A stretch of DNA of 12,193 bases from Bacteroidales bacterium (lineage in GTDB: Bacteria; Bacteroidota; Bacteroidia; Bacteroidales; Paludibacteraceae): NCBI GenBank assembly GCA_004557405.1, contig SFDZ01000033.1, positions 1 to 12,193 of the forward strand. Direction: 5' to 3'. The position numbers were made by a program, and so were the translations under genes. This document shows positions 1-6,516 of the stretch, in pieces (within the stretch, counting starts at the first letter, position 1; every line of letters begins with the position of its first letter). Under the pieces are notes generated by a model. It was not told the origin of the DNA, did not search any database, and saw only the letters and a program-made list of their open reading frames with translations.

Positions 1-287
1 TCATACACAGATATAGGATAACTTGGGAACGGTGTGTAGGGTGAAGAATAACTATAATTATCTGTTACAACAAGCTTACCAAGTTTATTGGCAGCAGCAG
101 TAAACATTACAGAACCACTCACGGTACACGTATTCTCACCTTTTGCCCATACGCCATTCTCCGGCGTCAAGCCCGAGATAGTAACATCCGACGGTTCGCA
201 CTTCAAGGTAACCGTCACCGAGGCGCTCACTGCAGTAGTAAAGCCGCAAAGCAGCGCCACAAACCAAACTGAGAAAAATTTTTTCAT
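1..287 (-). CDS. Exported protein of unknown function, N-terminal part only (cut by window edge)
   Basis: The reading frame runs from an ATG at 287-285 to the left edge without a stop, so only the first 95 residues are present. Residues 1-22 form a typical Sec signal peptide: MKK, a hydrophobic core (FFSVWFVALLCGF), and a small-residue cleavage region ending near AVSA. The mature part starts SVTVTLKC and is rich in V, T, S, G and N, as in beta-rich or Ig-like surface domains; two cysteines (residues 30 and 54) could pair. I do not recognise the family. The gene is separated from pth by a terminator and 340 bases, so it is probably transcribed alone. Being exported is well supported; any function would be a guess. 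It might be a large cell-surface or secreted protein like the one that starts at 11998. Confidence 0.75.
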   Translation of the reverse strand, partial: MKKFFSVWFVALLCGFTTAVSASVTVTLKCEPSDVTISGLTPENGVWAKGENTCTVSGSVMFTAAANKLGKLVVTDNYSYSSPYTPFPSYPISVY

Positions 288-442
288 ACTGTTTTTTGTT
301 TTTAGGTTAGTTATTAAGAAATTAAATTAAAATATCGCTTTTTGCCGTCATTTCAAATGTTAAAATCCTAATTTTTACATTTTACTTTCACTCAATGTAT
401 TTTAATGTTAAAAAATCGACGGTTTATCATCAAAACACGCTG

Positions 443-450
443 CAAAGTTA
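443..450 (-). promoter_or_regulatory. Possible -7 box for the exported-protein gene at 287
   Basis: On the minus strand this reads TAACTTTG, matching the Bacteroidota TAnnTTTG box. No good TTTG box is present about 20 bases upstream, so the call is weak. If used, it gives an AT-rich leader of about 150 bases. The rest of 288-626 holds this leader, the two palindromes at 518-551 and the pth terminator; no gene was seen. Confidence 0.35.
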
Positions 451-517
451 CAAATTTTTATTTTAACATCTGCCATTTTTTTGCATTTTTTTTCAACAAG
501 ACAGCAAAAAAACGTAG

Positions 518-551
518 TTTTATCGACAAAACACCGATTTTATCGATAAAA
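518..551. repeat. Two 14-bp palindromes, 20 bp centre to centre
   Basis: TTTTATCGACAAAA (518-531) and TTTTATCGATAAAA (538-551) differ at one base. The second is a perfect palindrome and the first has one mismatch to symmetry. The 20-bp period is about two helical turns, the arrangement expected for two dimers binding one face of DNA. The pair lies about 70-100 bases upstream of the possible promoter at 443-450, while its right edge overlaps the A-tract (T-tract on the minus strand) of the pth terminator. It may be an operator, or only a chance pattern in AT-rich DNA. Confidence 0.4.
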
Positions 552-588
552 AAAAGCATCTTTCAGCCCCATAACGTGCCAAAAGATG
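548..588 (-). terminator. Intrinsic terminator after pth
   Basis: Read on the minus strand, an 11-bp stem (588-578 with 567-557; nine Watson-Crick and two G-T pairs) encloses a 10-base loop and is followed, after one C, by eight T (555-548). It starts 39 bases after the pth stop codon. Stem plus T-run is the classic intrinsic terminator form. Confidence 0.75.
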
Positions 589-626
589 TTTTACAACACA
601 AAGTGCCGGTTCTGCCGACCTACACC

Positions 627-1190
627 CTATTTATTATTATACTGATTCATGGCAGTCTGAATGCCGGCCAAGCAAAAAGTTTTTATCATTTCCACCGCTT
701 GTGCAAAGCGCGGCTCCAAGGCTGTACGCTCGTCGGGTGCGAATCGTCCCAGCACATAGTCGATTTGCGCACCGCGCGGAAAATCACTGCCAATGCCGAA
801 ACGCAGTCGCGCATATTGCTGTGTACCAATCAGTTGCTGAATATTTTTCAGGCCGTTGTGTCCGCCATCGCTGCCACTCGGTTTCAGGCGCAGTGCGCCC
901 ACCGGCAACGATAGGTCGTCCACTACCACCAAGAGTTGCTCCACCGGAATTTTCTCTTGTTGCAGCCAATAGCGCACGGCTTGTCCGCTCAGGTTCATGT
1001 ATGTCGAAGGTTTGAGCAGCACGAGTTGACGTCCTTTCAGGCTGCAAGTGGCCACATCGCCGTAGCGTCGTGTTTCAAAAACAGCATTGGACGCTTCCGC
1101 AAAAGCGTCCAATGTGTCGAAACCGATATTGTGGCGGGTGTGTTCGTATTCCGAACCGATATTGCCCAAACCGACAATCAGATATTTCAT
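627..1190 (-). CDS. pth: Peptidyl-tRNA hydrolase
   Basis: Cytosolic esterase that cuts the peptide from peptidyl-tRNA that has dropped off the ribosome, recycling the tRNA. The 187-residue length is normal for bacterial Pth. The start reads MKYLIVGLGNIGSEYEHTRHN: Asn10 and the catalytic His20 sit where they do in the E. coli enzyme. Further family residues follow: Asn66 in TYMNLSG, Asp91 in VVVDDLSLPVG, and Asn112 in GSDGGHNGLK (E. coli N68, D93 and N114, shifted by two). The ATG at 1190 lies 11 bases after the rplY stop codon, so the two genes are one transcription unit; the pairing of L25 and Pth is common in bacteria. A terminator at 548-588 ends the unit. Identification is secure. Confidence 0.97.
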   Translation of the reverse strand: MKYLIVGLGNIGSEYEHTRHNIGFDTLDAFAEASNAVFETRRYGDVATCSLKGRQLVLLKPSTYMNLSGQAVRYWLQQEKIPVEQLLVVVDDLSLPVGALRLKPSGSDGGHNGLKNIQQLIGTQQYARLRFGIGSDFPRGAQIDYVLGRFAPDERTALEPRFAQAVEMIKTFCLAGIQTAMNQYNNK

Positions 1191-1201
1191 AAACGTTTGA
1201 G

Positions 1202-1783
1202 TTATTTGCCGGCAGCAGCAGCGGCAGCGTTACCCATGGCGGCACGGGTCAGTTTTACACTGCAAACAACGCTTTGCAAGCCGTTCAAAAGTTCGAGATT
1301 GTCGAAGTGCAAATCTTTCACTTGGATGGTTTTGCCCAAGCCAAGGTCGTCGATGTTGATGACGAGTTTTTCGGGAATGGCGGCGGCAAGACCCTTCACG
1401 CGCAGTTTGCGCATTTCGAGGCTCAATTTACCACCGGCACGCACACCGGCAGCATGACCTTCGAGGTGCACCGGCACTTCCATGACAATCGGTTTGCTTT
1501 CGACCACTTGCAGAAAATCGATGTGCAACACGCGATCCGATACGGGGTGGAACTGAATCTCTTTCATCACGGCCGAAACCTGATTGCCGGCAACCTCCAA
1601 GTTGACGAGGTAGATGTCGGGCGTATAAATCAGTTTACGCAATGCTGCTTCGGACACAACAAAGTGTACGTTTTGACCCACGCCATAGAGTTCGCAAGGT
1701 ACCAAACCTTGAGCGCGGAGTGCTTTGGTGGCTTTTTTGCCGAGTTCGTTACGAACTTCGCCTTTCAATTCAAATGTTTTCAT
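1202..1783 (-). CDS. rplY: 50S ribosomal protein L25, long (CTC) form
   Basis: L25 binds 5S rRNA in the large ribosomal subunit. The protein starts MKTFELKGEVRNELGKKAT, typical of the L25/CTC family. Residues 1 to about 90 make the 5S-binding L25 domain, with the family motif KEIQFHPVSDRVLHIDF around residues 74-90. The rest (through VPVHLEGHAAGVRAGG) is the beta-rich C-terminal domain of the long form. Length is 193 residues, close to the usual 190-220. The tail is rich in alanine (GNAAAAAAGK). The ATG at 1783 follows a leader with two hairpins (1816-1861) and a strong promoter (1873-1903). It is the first gene of the rplY-pth operon. Identification is secure. Confidence 0.96.
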   Translation of the reverse strand: MKTFELKGEVRNELGKKATKALRAQGLVPCELYGVGQNVHFVVSEAALRKLIYTPDIYLVNLEVAGNQVSAVMKEIQFHPVSDRVLHIDFLQVVESKPIVMEVPVHLEGHAAGVRAGGKLSLEMRKLRVKGLAAAIPEKLVINIDDLGLGKTIQVKDLHFDNLELLNGLQSVVCSVKLTRAAMGNAAAAAAGK

Positions 1784-1815
1784 TGTTTTTTGTAAAAAAA
1801 TGTGTTACTCAAAAT

Positions 1816-1861
1816 TCAAGCATTGTTGGGGCTTGATTTCCCATCACACGGATGCTCCGTG
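1816..1861 (-). promoter_or_regulatory. Two hairpins in the rplY mRNA leader
   Basis: Hairpin one pairs 1861-1856 with 1852-1847 (CACGGA, loop GCA, TCCGTG on the minus strand). Hairpin two pairs 1836-1831 with 1821-1816 (TCAAGC, nine-base loop, GCTTGA). Both stems are perfect 6-bp. From the promoter at 1873-1903, hairpin one would begin within about six bases of the 5' end of the mRNA. A structured leader on a ribosomal protein gene suggests self-regulation, but no L25 site is recognised. Confidence 0.5.
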
Positions 1862-1872
1862 AAAAAGCGGCG

Positions 1873-1903
1873 CAAAGGTACGACTTTTTTGTGAATTATG
1901 CAA
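1873..1903 (-). promoter_or_regulatory. Promoter of rplY-pth
   Basis: On the minus strand GTTG (-33 box, ending near 1901) and TACCTTTG (1880-1873) are separated by 20 bases, fitting the Bacteroidota housekeeping sigma consensus. Transcription should start near 1866, giving a leader of about 85 bases before the rplY ATG. The -33 box is only about 15 bases beyond the permease stop codon, and no terminator separates them, so read-through from the permease gene is possible. Confidence 0.75.
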
Positions 1904-1917
1904 CTTTTTTGTGCATT

Positions 1918-2616
1918 TTATTCCAACAGGTGTTCTATCAGGAAAAATAGGCCTAACAAAATGAACAAAACGCCGATGCTCCAACGGAACCATTTGCCGA
2001 CGTGGCGTATTTTTTCGTAGAAACGGCTGATATTGTCGAAACTGAACGCCAGAATCCACGCAACGACCAGCACAGGCAATGCCACCACAAGGGCAAAAAA
2101 CACGATGTGCCATACGGCAATGTGCGGTTGCGCCACCATGCCGAAAAAGAGGGCTGCATTGGTCGGGCAAAACGCCAACGACAGCACCGCACCCAGCAGC
2201 AGCGCACCGGCAGCATTGGGTTTGATGTGCCCTTCGACCTTGTCGGCCAGCCTGTTGCCACCCAACGCAGGCAGCAAGTCGGCAATGAACATCAGTACAC
2301 CCATTATAATAAGGAATGGCGCCAAGAGCAGTTCGCCATATTCGGCAAACAGTTCCTGCAAGTGCAAAATGTCGGCGCCGCCACGCAGCAACAACATCAG
2401 CACTGCGCCCAACACTCCAAATGCGAGCGTGCGCCCAAGCGTGTACCACAATCCGTTGATAAACACGCGTTTATGACTTTCCAAGTCGCGACTAACGAAA
2501 CCAATGGCGGCTATATTAGTGAGTATGGCGCACGGGTCGAGCGCAAACACCACAGCCAGCAAAAATGTAACCCACCACGGCGAGGCCGAGAGATTGAGAA
2601 TTTCGGAAACATCCAT
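1918..2616 (-). CDS. CcdA/DsbD-like (ArsG-type) membrane permease
   Basis: A 232-residue integral membrane protein with about six hydrophobic segments: near residues 15-40, 58-78, 97-117, 136-160, 166-190 and 210-230. It carries one cysteine in each half, Cys29 in ALDPCAILTN and Cys150 in LAFCPTNAAL. These match the paired proline-flanked cysteines of the DsbD/CcdA fold, which pass reducing equivalents across the membrane. The nearest type I know is the group often named ArsG-family permease, found with small thioredoxins in Bacteroidota. The gene starts 3 bases after the thioredoxin-like gene ends, so the two are co-transcribed and likely exchange electrons. No arsenic genes (arsR, arsA, arsM) lie nearby, so a role in arsenic efflux is not supported here; thiol-redox transfer across the membrane is the safer inference. 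The last helix ends at the C-terminus (FLIEHLLE). Confidence 0.8.
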   Translation of the reverse strand: MDVSEILNLSASPWWVTFLLAVVFALDPCAILTNIAAIGFVSRDLESHKRVFINGLWYTLGRTLAFGVLGAVLMLLLRGGADILHLQELFAEYGELLLAPFLIIMGVLMFIADLLPALGGNRLADKVEGHIKPNAAGALLLGAVLSLAFCPTNAALFFGMVAQPHIAVWHIVFFALVVALPVLVVAWILAFSFDNISRFYEKIRHVGKWFRWSIGVLFILLGLFFLIEHLLE

Positions 2617-2619
2617 ACA

Positions 2620-2859
2620 CTATTTATTTATGTGGGTGGCAATAAGCGTTGCGGCCTGTTCGGCAGTCAGGTTGCGACCGGTGGCGACCACTTTGTCGTC
2701 GATGACCACCGCCGGCAGACGCCACACTTTGTACGCCAGAATCTGTTTTACGTCGGTTATTGCTTCGACGATTGTTCCTTCGGGCACTGCAGCGCGAACG
2801 GCTTCGAGCGTGGCTTTACAGCCGGCGCACTGCGTTTCGAGCAACACTTTTACAACCAT
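2620..2859 (-). CDS. Small thioredoxin-fold protein (CAGC active site)
   Basis: A 79-residue protein starting at the ATG at 2859; a TTG two codons upstream is possible but less likely. It has no signal peptide and so should act in the cytosol. The N-terminal strand (VVKVLLET) leads into Q-CAGC, a CXXC motif at residues 11-14, and the cis-proline strand RLPAVVIDD lies around residues 47-55. This order and the short length fit the small redox-active-disulfide (Thioredoxin_3-like) family, not full thioredoxin of about 105 residues. The last part (NLTAEQAATLI) is the closing helix. With the CcdA-like permease 3 bases downstream, the likely role is to donate electrons to the membrane protein or receive them from it. 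The actual substrate is unknown. Confidence 0.85.
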   Translation of the reverse strand: MVVKVLLETQCAGCKATLEAVRAAVPEGTIVEAITDVKQILAYKVWRLPAVVIDDKVVATGRNLTAEQAATLIATHINK

Positions 2860-2886
2860 AGTCAACTACTGTTTTTTTTGCGGTTG

Positions 2887-2918
2887 CGAAATTACACTTT
2901 TTTTGTCAAATCTGCAAA
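2887..2918 (-). promoter_or_regulatory. Possible promoter of the thioredoxin-permease pair
   Basis: On the minus strand TTTG (2918-2915), 20 bases, then TAATTTCG (2894-2887). Spacing is ideal; the -7 box has C in place of the third T of TTTG. The -33 box lies only 8 bases beyond the stop codon of the upstream ybaK-type gene. The leader would be about 20-25 bases. Confidence 0.45.
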
Positions 2919-2925
2919 AAAAAAA

Positions 2926-3396
2926 TCAGAATAACACACAAACTTCGGCTTCGGCCGCCCGCACCAAGTCGTCGGGGGCAATGCGCAGTTGCAAACCGCG
3001 CATACCGGCACTGACGTAGATGAACGGAAACTGCCGGCAAGTGTCGTGTATGTAGGTGGGAAAATGTTTTTTCATACCGATGGGCGAACAACCACCACGG
3101 ATGTAGCCGGTGAGTCCGAGCAAATCTTTGACGGGAATCAGCGAGCAACTTTTGTTGCCGGAGACTTTGGCCGCGAGTTTCAAATCGACCTCCTTGTCGC
3201 CCGGAACGACGCAGACGAAACAGCCGTTTTTGTCGCCGCGCAGCACCAATGTTTTGAACACCCGTTCGATAGGCTCGCCTATCTGTTCGGCCACATGCAC
3301 GGCACCAAGTTCCACTTCGCCAGCGTCGTACGGAATGAGTTCGTAAGGAATATTATGCGCATCAAGCAGACGCGCCGCATTTGTTTTTTTCGCCAT
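2926..3396 (-). CDS. ybaK: YbaK/EbsC-family Cys-tRNA(Pro) deacylase
   Basis: A 156-residue stand-alone editing-domain protein. Members of this family hydrolyse mischarged Cys-tRNA(Pro), removing cysteine placed on tRNA-Pro by prolyl-tRNA synthetase. Visible family features are VFKTLVL with Lys48 (equivalent to the essential lysine of the H. influenzae protein), the strand CFVCVVPGDKEVDLK, LTGYIRGGCSPIGMKK around residues 96-110, and IYVSAGMRGLQLRI near 126-139. Length matches the family (about 150-160). It begins at ATG 3396 just after a run of 14 T in the mRNA sense. A TATCTCTG on the minus strand at 3440-3433 could be its -7 box but has no good -33 partner. The neighbours have unrelated roles. 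The family is sure; the exact tRNA preference is inferred. Confidence 0.93.
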   Translation of the reverse strand: MAKKTNAARLLDAHNIPYELIPYDAGEVELGAVHVAEQIGEPIERVFKTLVLRGDKNGCFVCVVPGDKEVDLKLAAKVSGNKSCSLIPVKDLLGLTGYIRGGCSPIGMKKHFPTYIHDTCRQFPFIYVSAGMRGLQLRIAPDDLVRAAEAEVCVLF

Positions 3397-3401
3397 AAAT
3401 C

Positions 3402-3415
3402 AAAAAAAAAAAAAA
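3402..3415. repeat. A14 homopolymer just upstream of the ybaK start
   Basis: Fourteen A in a row on the plus strand, so 14 T in the mRNA sense of the ybaK-type gene, ending 6 bases before its ATG. It is the longest homopolymer run I noticed in the window. Such runs slip during replication and sequencing. It lies outside the coding region, so it could affect expression but not the frame. Confidence 0.8.
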
Positions 3416-3492
3416 TTATTTGTTCGGTGGTGCAGAGATAAACATTATTTACGACATCGGTGCGTTCTATTCAGTGAAGCGGCGATGCGTGC

Positions 3493-4515
3493 TCATTTTT
3501 TATGCAGTTCGACATCGACATACACGGGCAGATGGTCGCTGTAACCGCCATTGAACCGCATCCCGACATAGGTACGAAACGGTTTTGTGCCAAGCGGTTT
3601 ATCGGGTTCGAGCAGCCAATCGGGCGCGAACACCTGCGCAGCGTCGGCGGCTATCTGCGTGGCCTTGCTACCGTTCAGCAGCGCACCCGACACCACTATT
3701 TGGTCGAGCATGCCCCACTGTCCGTCGTGCCGATAACTGCCGATAGCGCCACTTTGGTGCAACGCGTAGGTGAGATTGTAGAGTTGACCGTCGGGCAAAG
3801 AATCGCCGGCAACAGGCTGTGCACCAAGCACTTCGCGCATACTGCGATTGTCGGGATAGTCGTTGAAATCGCCCATGATCATAATCAGCGCATCGGCATC
3901 GACGGCTTGCACACTATCGACCGCCGCCCGCAACTGCGCTGCCACAAACAGTCGGTTCGGTTCGCTCTCCAATTCACCACCCAGACGCGACGGGAAATGA
4001 TTGACAAACAGATGCAGTGTATCGCCGTTGGGCAACGCTCCGCACGCATACAAAATGTCGCGCGTGGTTTTGCCCGAAGGCAACACGAAACGTATGGGAC
4101 GCGAGTGAATCGGCCGAAAGCGATGCGCCTGATAGAGCAATGCCACATCGACGCCACGCGCATCGTCCGACTCGTAATGCACAATTTTGTAATTCAGTTG
4201 ACGCAGTTGCGAATAACATGTTAAATCATTCAAACAACGACCATTCTCAATTTCGCATAAGGCAATCAAAGCCGGCGGAGTCCATTCGCCAACGCCCACC
4301 ACCACTTGCGCTATGTGCGCCAATTTTTGGCTATATCGTTCGTAGTTCCAGCCGCGCAGACCGCCGGGCAGATATTCATCGTCGTGTTTGAGGGTGTCGT
4401 GGCGGGTGTCGAACAAATTTTCGACATTGTACTCCATCACACGGAATGCCGTTTGCGCCGTTGCCACCACGCAAAAGCCCATCAATCCTATCAAAAACAG
4501 CGTTTTTCTCATCAT
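3493..4515 (-). CDS. Secreted endonuclease/exonuclease/phosphatase-family protein
   Basis: A 340-residue protein of the EEP superfamily (DNase I / exonuclease III / inositol phosphatase fold), which cleaves phosphodiester or phosphate ester bonds with a divalent metal. Numbering from the second of two adjacent ATGs (4512), residues 1-20 are a signal peptide (RKTLFLIGLMGFCVVATAQ). Catalytic motifs follow in order: FRVMEYNVENLFD (Asn29), LCEIEN (metal-binding Glu87), VNHFPSRLGG (His172), MGDFNDYP (Asp215, Asn217), MLDQIVV (Asp270), and the C-terminal GGYSDHLPV (Asp326, His327). All key residues are present, so it should be active, probably in the periplasm or outside. The frame is open up to 4785, but that part overlaps the beta-helix gene, so I placed the start at 4515, 13 bases after that gene's stop. 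The two are likely co-transcribed. The substrate is unknown: nucleic acid, a phospholipid head group or another phosphoester. Confidence 0.88.
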   Translation of the reverse strand: MMRKTLFLIGLMGFCVVATAQTAFRVMEYNVENLFDTRHDTLKHDDEYLPGGLRGWNYERYSQKLAHIAQVVVGVGEWTPPALIALCEIENGRCLNDLTCYSQLRQLNYKIVHYESDDARGVDVALLYQAHRFRPIHSRPIRFVLPSGKTTRDILYACGALPNGDTLHLFVNHFPSRLGGELESEPNRLFVAAQLRAAVDSVQAVDADALIMIMGDFNDYPDNRSMREVLGAQPVAGDSLPDGQLYNLTYALHQSGAIGSYRHDGQWGMLDQIVVSGALLNGSKATQIAADAAQVFAPDWLLEPDKPLGTKPFRTYVGMRFNGGYSDHLPVYVDVELHKK

Positions 4516-4528
4516 TTTGGGTATAAAT

Positions 4529-6004
4529 CTATTTTTCGTAGGCACCCAAATCGGGAGCGCCATCGGCCAAACGGTTTTTGCCCTCCAAGTCGGTGGGATA
4601 GCGTTCGGCCACAGCCACATCGGCCTTGCCGCATGCACTCGACCGGTCGGCCAGACGAAAATCGAAATAGCCGGTTTGCGCAATATCGCGAATCGAGGTA
4701 TTGACAAACACCGTATCGGCATGATACACGCCATCGGCATCGGGATTTTGCGAATTTGCCCAATAATTATCGACAAAATAAGCATCGGTTTGCCGGCGAC
4801 ACTTGAGCAACGAATGGCTGATGGTTACATTGTAGGCGGCATCGGTAATGGTGTCGCGCAGCAAAGCTATTTCGCGGCTCTGGTTGCCAAAGACGATTGA
4901 ATTTTCGACCACCGCCGATTTGACGGGAAAAAGATAGAGCAAATTGCCATCGACATAATAGTTGGCAATGACCATGGCCACATCTTGGCGCGTGCCCCAC
5001 GTGTAGTAGTTGGCTATGGTGGTGTGTGCCACATAAGCCTCGCCGCCCAACTGATAGAAACAGGCTGTGCCGCAATTCGACAATTCGCAATTCACCACTT
5101 CGACATTGGCATTTTGGGCAAAAAGCCCGTATTGTGTCATCGTATGCAAGATGCAATTCGTCAGTTTGAGCGATGGCTGCGCAATAGCCGTGCCGCTGAC
5201 GACCACGCCGGCATCGCAGCCGCGAATGTGCGTGTGTGTCAGTGTGTGGCGACCATGTGCATTTTGCAGATAGACACCGCCCCACTGTCCCGGCATGTAG
5301 TCGTAAGGTGTGAGATCCTCGTCGGGCATGCGGTCGAAACGGTCGGTGCGCATCAGCACGGGCTGTTCCGGCGTGCCCTGCGCCACCAAGTGTCCATCGA
5401 CCACCAAATTGGCCTTGTCGTGAAAATAGAGCCGTGCGCCGGCCGCCAATGTCAGCGTAACATCTTCAGGCACATACATATAGTCGAAAATCAGATAGGG
5501 ACGTTCGGCAGTCAGCGTTTGGTTTTTGGCGAGTGTGTAAGCATCGAGCACCACAGCATCCTGTCCGTACACCACCAATTTTACATTTTGCGTTACGCCG
5601 TTGGTTACAAACAGCATCGAATCCAGATAGTAAACCGGGAAATCGACTTCATTCCGATCGGCCGTCATCTCCACGAACACAAACAAACTATCTTTGGCCT
5701 TGATTTCGACATTTTCGAGCATCTTATTGTCGGGCGGAATACGTCCGTCGAGATTGTAGCGGAAATACGATTCGCCGCCGCGGCCAAGTCGCACCGACGA
5801 TATTTTCAGTGCTTTGTCGTTGCGGTTGTACACATAGAACGACAATGTGCGCGACGGCACGTTGGTAAACATGGTGTCGAACGACAGCGTGTCGCACGAA
5901 AAAGTGAGCACCGCCGTCGGGTCGTCGGTAAATTTTTCATCGACACAAGCCGTAGCCAACAAAGCCCATACACAAGCCGCTAAAATAAAGATTTTCTGCC
6001 TCAT
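4529..6004 (-). CDS. Predicted outer-surface lipoprotein with right-handed beta-helix
   Basis: A 491-residue protein starting at ATG 6004. The frame is open to 6064, but the signal peptide only makes sense from here: MRQKIFILAACVWALLATAC, with Cys20 as the probable lipid-bearing residue. The acidic VDEK after it fits the surface-export signal proposed for Bacteroidota lipoproteins. Residues about 30-150 are a beta-rich domain (LSFDTMFTNVPSRTLSFYVYN). From about 155 to the end the repeating strand-turn pattern of a right-handed parallel beta-helix is visible: LTLAAGARLYFHDKANLVVDG, then QWGGVYLQNAHGRHTLTHTHIRG, LTNCILHTM, VEVVNCELSNC, VENSIVFGN and the closing PDLGAYEK. Such folds bind or cleave polysaccharides or act as passive surface proteins; no catalytic motif was recognised. 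It shares a transcript with the secreted nuclease-family gene 13 bases downstream. Confidence 0.82.
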   Translation of the reverse strand: MRQKIFILAACVWALLATACVDEKFTDDPTAVLTFSCDTLSFDTMFTNVPSRTLSFYVYNRNDKALKISSVRLGRGGESYFRYNLDGRIPPDNKMLENVEIKAKDSLFVFVEMTADRNEVDFPVYYLDSMLFVTNGVTQNVKLVVYGQDAVVLDAYTLAKNQTLTAERPYLIFDYMYVPEDVTLTLAAGARLYFHDKANLVVDGHLVAQGTPEQPVLMRTDRFDRMPDEDLTPYDYMPGQWGGVYLQNAHGRHTLTHTHIRGCDAGVVVSGTAIAQPSLKLTNCILHTMTQYGLFAQNANVEVVNCELSNCGTACFYQLGGEAYVAHTTIANYYTWGTRQDVAMVIANYYVDGNLLYLFPVKSAVVENSIVFGNQSREIALLRDTITDAAYNVTISHSLLKCRRQTDAYFVDNYWANSQNPDADGVYHADTVFVNTSIRDIAQTGYFDFRLADRSSACGKADVAVAERYPTDLEGKNRLADGAPDLGAYEK

Positions 6005-6051
6005 ACCATATCGCAACAAACAGGTTCGGCGCATGCCAAATAAATTTTCGG

Positions 6052-6059
6052 CAAATTTA
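6052..6059 (-). promoter_or_regulatory. Possible -7 box for the beta-helix/nuclease pair
   Basis: Minus strand TAAATTTG matches TAnnTTTG and would start transcription near 6045, giving a leader of about 40 bases and supporting the ATG at 6004 over upstream starts. No good TTTG lies 17-23 bases upstream, so confidence is limited. It sits back to back with the plus-strand box at 6095. Confidence 0.4.
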
Positions 6060-6094
6060 CGCAAAAAAACGATTCCACTTTCATAAAAAACGAT

Positions 6095-6102
6095 TATCTT
6101 TG
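6095..6102 (+). promoter_or_regulatory. -7 box for the small 88-residue gene
   Basis: TATCTTTG, a strong match to the Bacteroidota -7 element and the same octamer as in the mce and right-end promoters. No clear TTG is seen about 20 bases upstream. Transcription would start near 6109, about 28 bases before the ATG at 6137. Confidence 0.55.
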
Positions 6103-6136
6103 CGAAAAATTCTGTTAACCTTCAAAAATTAACACC

Positions 6137-6403
6137 ATGGCTAATCGCAGAAACCTGAAAAAAAGCATTCACAACATCACATCGGAACTCGTCAACGAGA
6201 CCTACATCGTGTACGGATTGTTGGAAAAAATCGACAACGGCGCATGGCTGCAACTGCTGCAGCGCATTGCCGCTCTGAACAACGACTTTTTGGCGCGTGC
6301 CAACCACCCCGAACCCGGCAATGTGAAAGCGTTTTACAAGCAGTTGCGTGCCGACTTCGATGCCGAAGTAGCGCAGATAATCAACGATTTGGCAAAGAAA
6401 TAG
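6137..6403 (+). CDS. Small conserved-looking helical protein of unknown function
   Basis: An 88-residue cytosolic protein with its own promoter box 35 bases upstream. It starts MANRRNLKKSIHNITSELVNE; I recall similar short Bacteroidota proteins with an N-terminal RRNLKK, but no function is known to me. The sequence looks helical throughout: a basic N-terminus, then an amphipathic stretch at residues 10-50 (ITSELVNETYIVYGLLEKID, WLQLLQRIAALNNDFLARA), a turn at HPEPGN, then a second helix at 62-87 (VKAFYKQLRADFDAEVAQIINDLAKK). There are no cysteines, signal peptide or membrane segment. A basic front end with acidic helices would suit a nucleic-acid-associated or ribosome-associated protein, but this is speculation. 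It stands alone between a divergent lipoprotein operon and the mmd operon. Confidence 0.8.
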   Translation: MANRRNLKKSIHNITSELVNETYIVYGLLEKIDNGAWLQLLQRIAALNNDFLARANHPEPGNVKAFYKQLRADFDAEVAQIINDLAKK

Positions 6404-6516
6404 GCTGCACACGGTTGCATGCCTCGCACAACGGCACACGAGCCATCGATCAACACCACCGACGGGTTGGTCGGGGGCGCTGCGTGTGTGTTGATAACTT
6501 TACCGACACACGGCAG

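Noticed and set aside
2002..2934. Plus-strand frame of 310 codons across the permease and thioredoxin genes
   Set aside because: Antisense shadow; the minus strand holds two clear protein families here and the plus-strand product looks random, with many Q, H and R.
4516..4785. Upstream extension of the secreted nuclease-family gene
   Set aside because: The added 90 residues overlap the beta-helix gene in another frame, show no domain, and would bury a good signal peptide.
4985..5983. Plus-strand frame of 332 codons across the beta-helix gene
   Set aside because: Antisense shadow with no signal peptide, no promoter and an H/R/Q-rich random composition.
6415..6515. Intrinsic terminator after the 88-residue gene
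   Set aside because: The best hairpin (CCGAC with GTCGG and flanking pairs) has a mismatch and is followed by GC-rich sequence, not a T-run.
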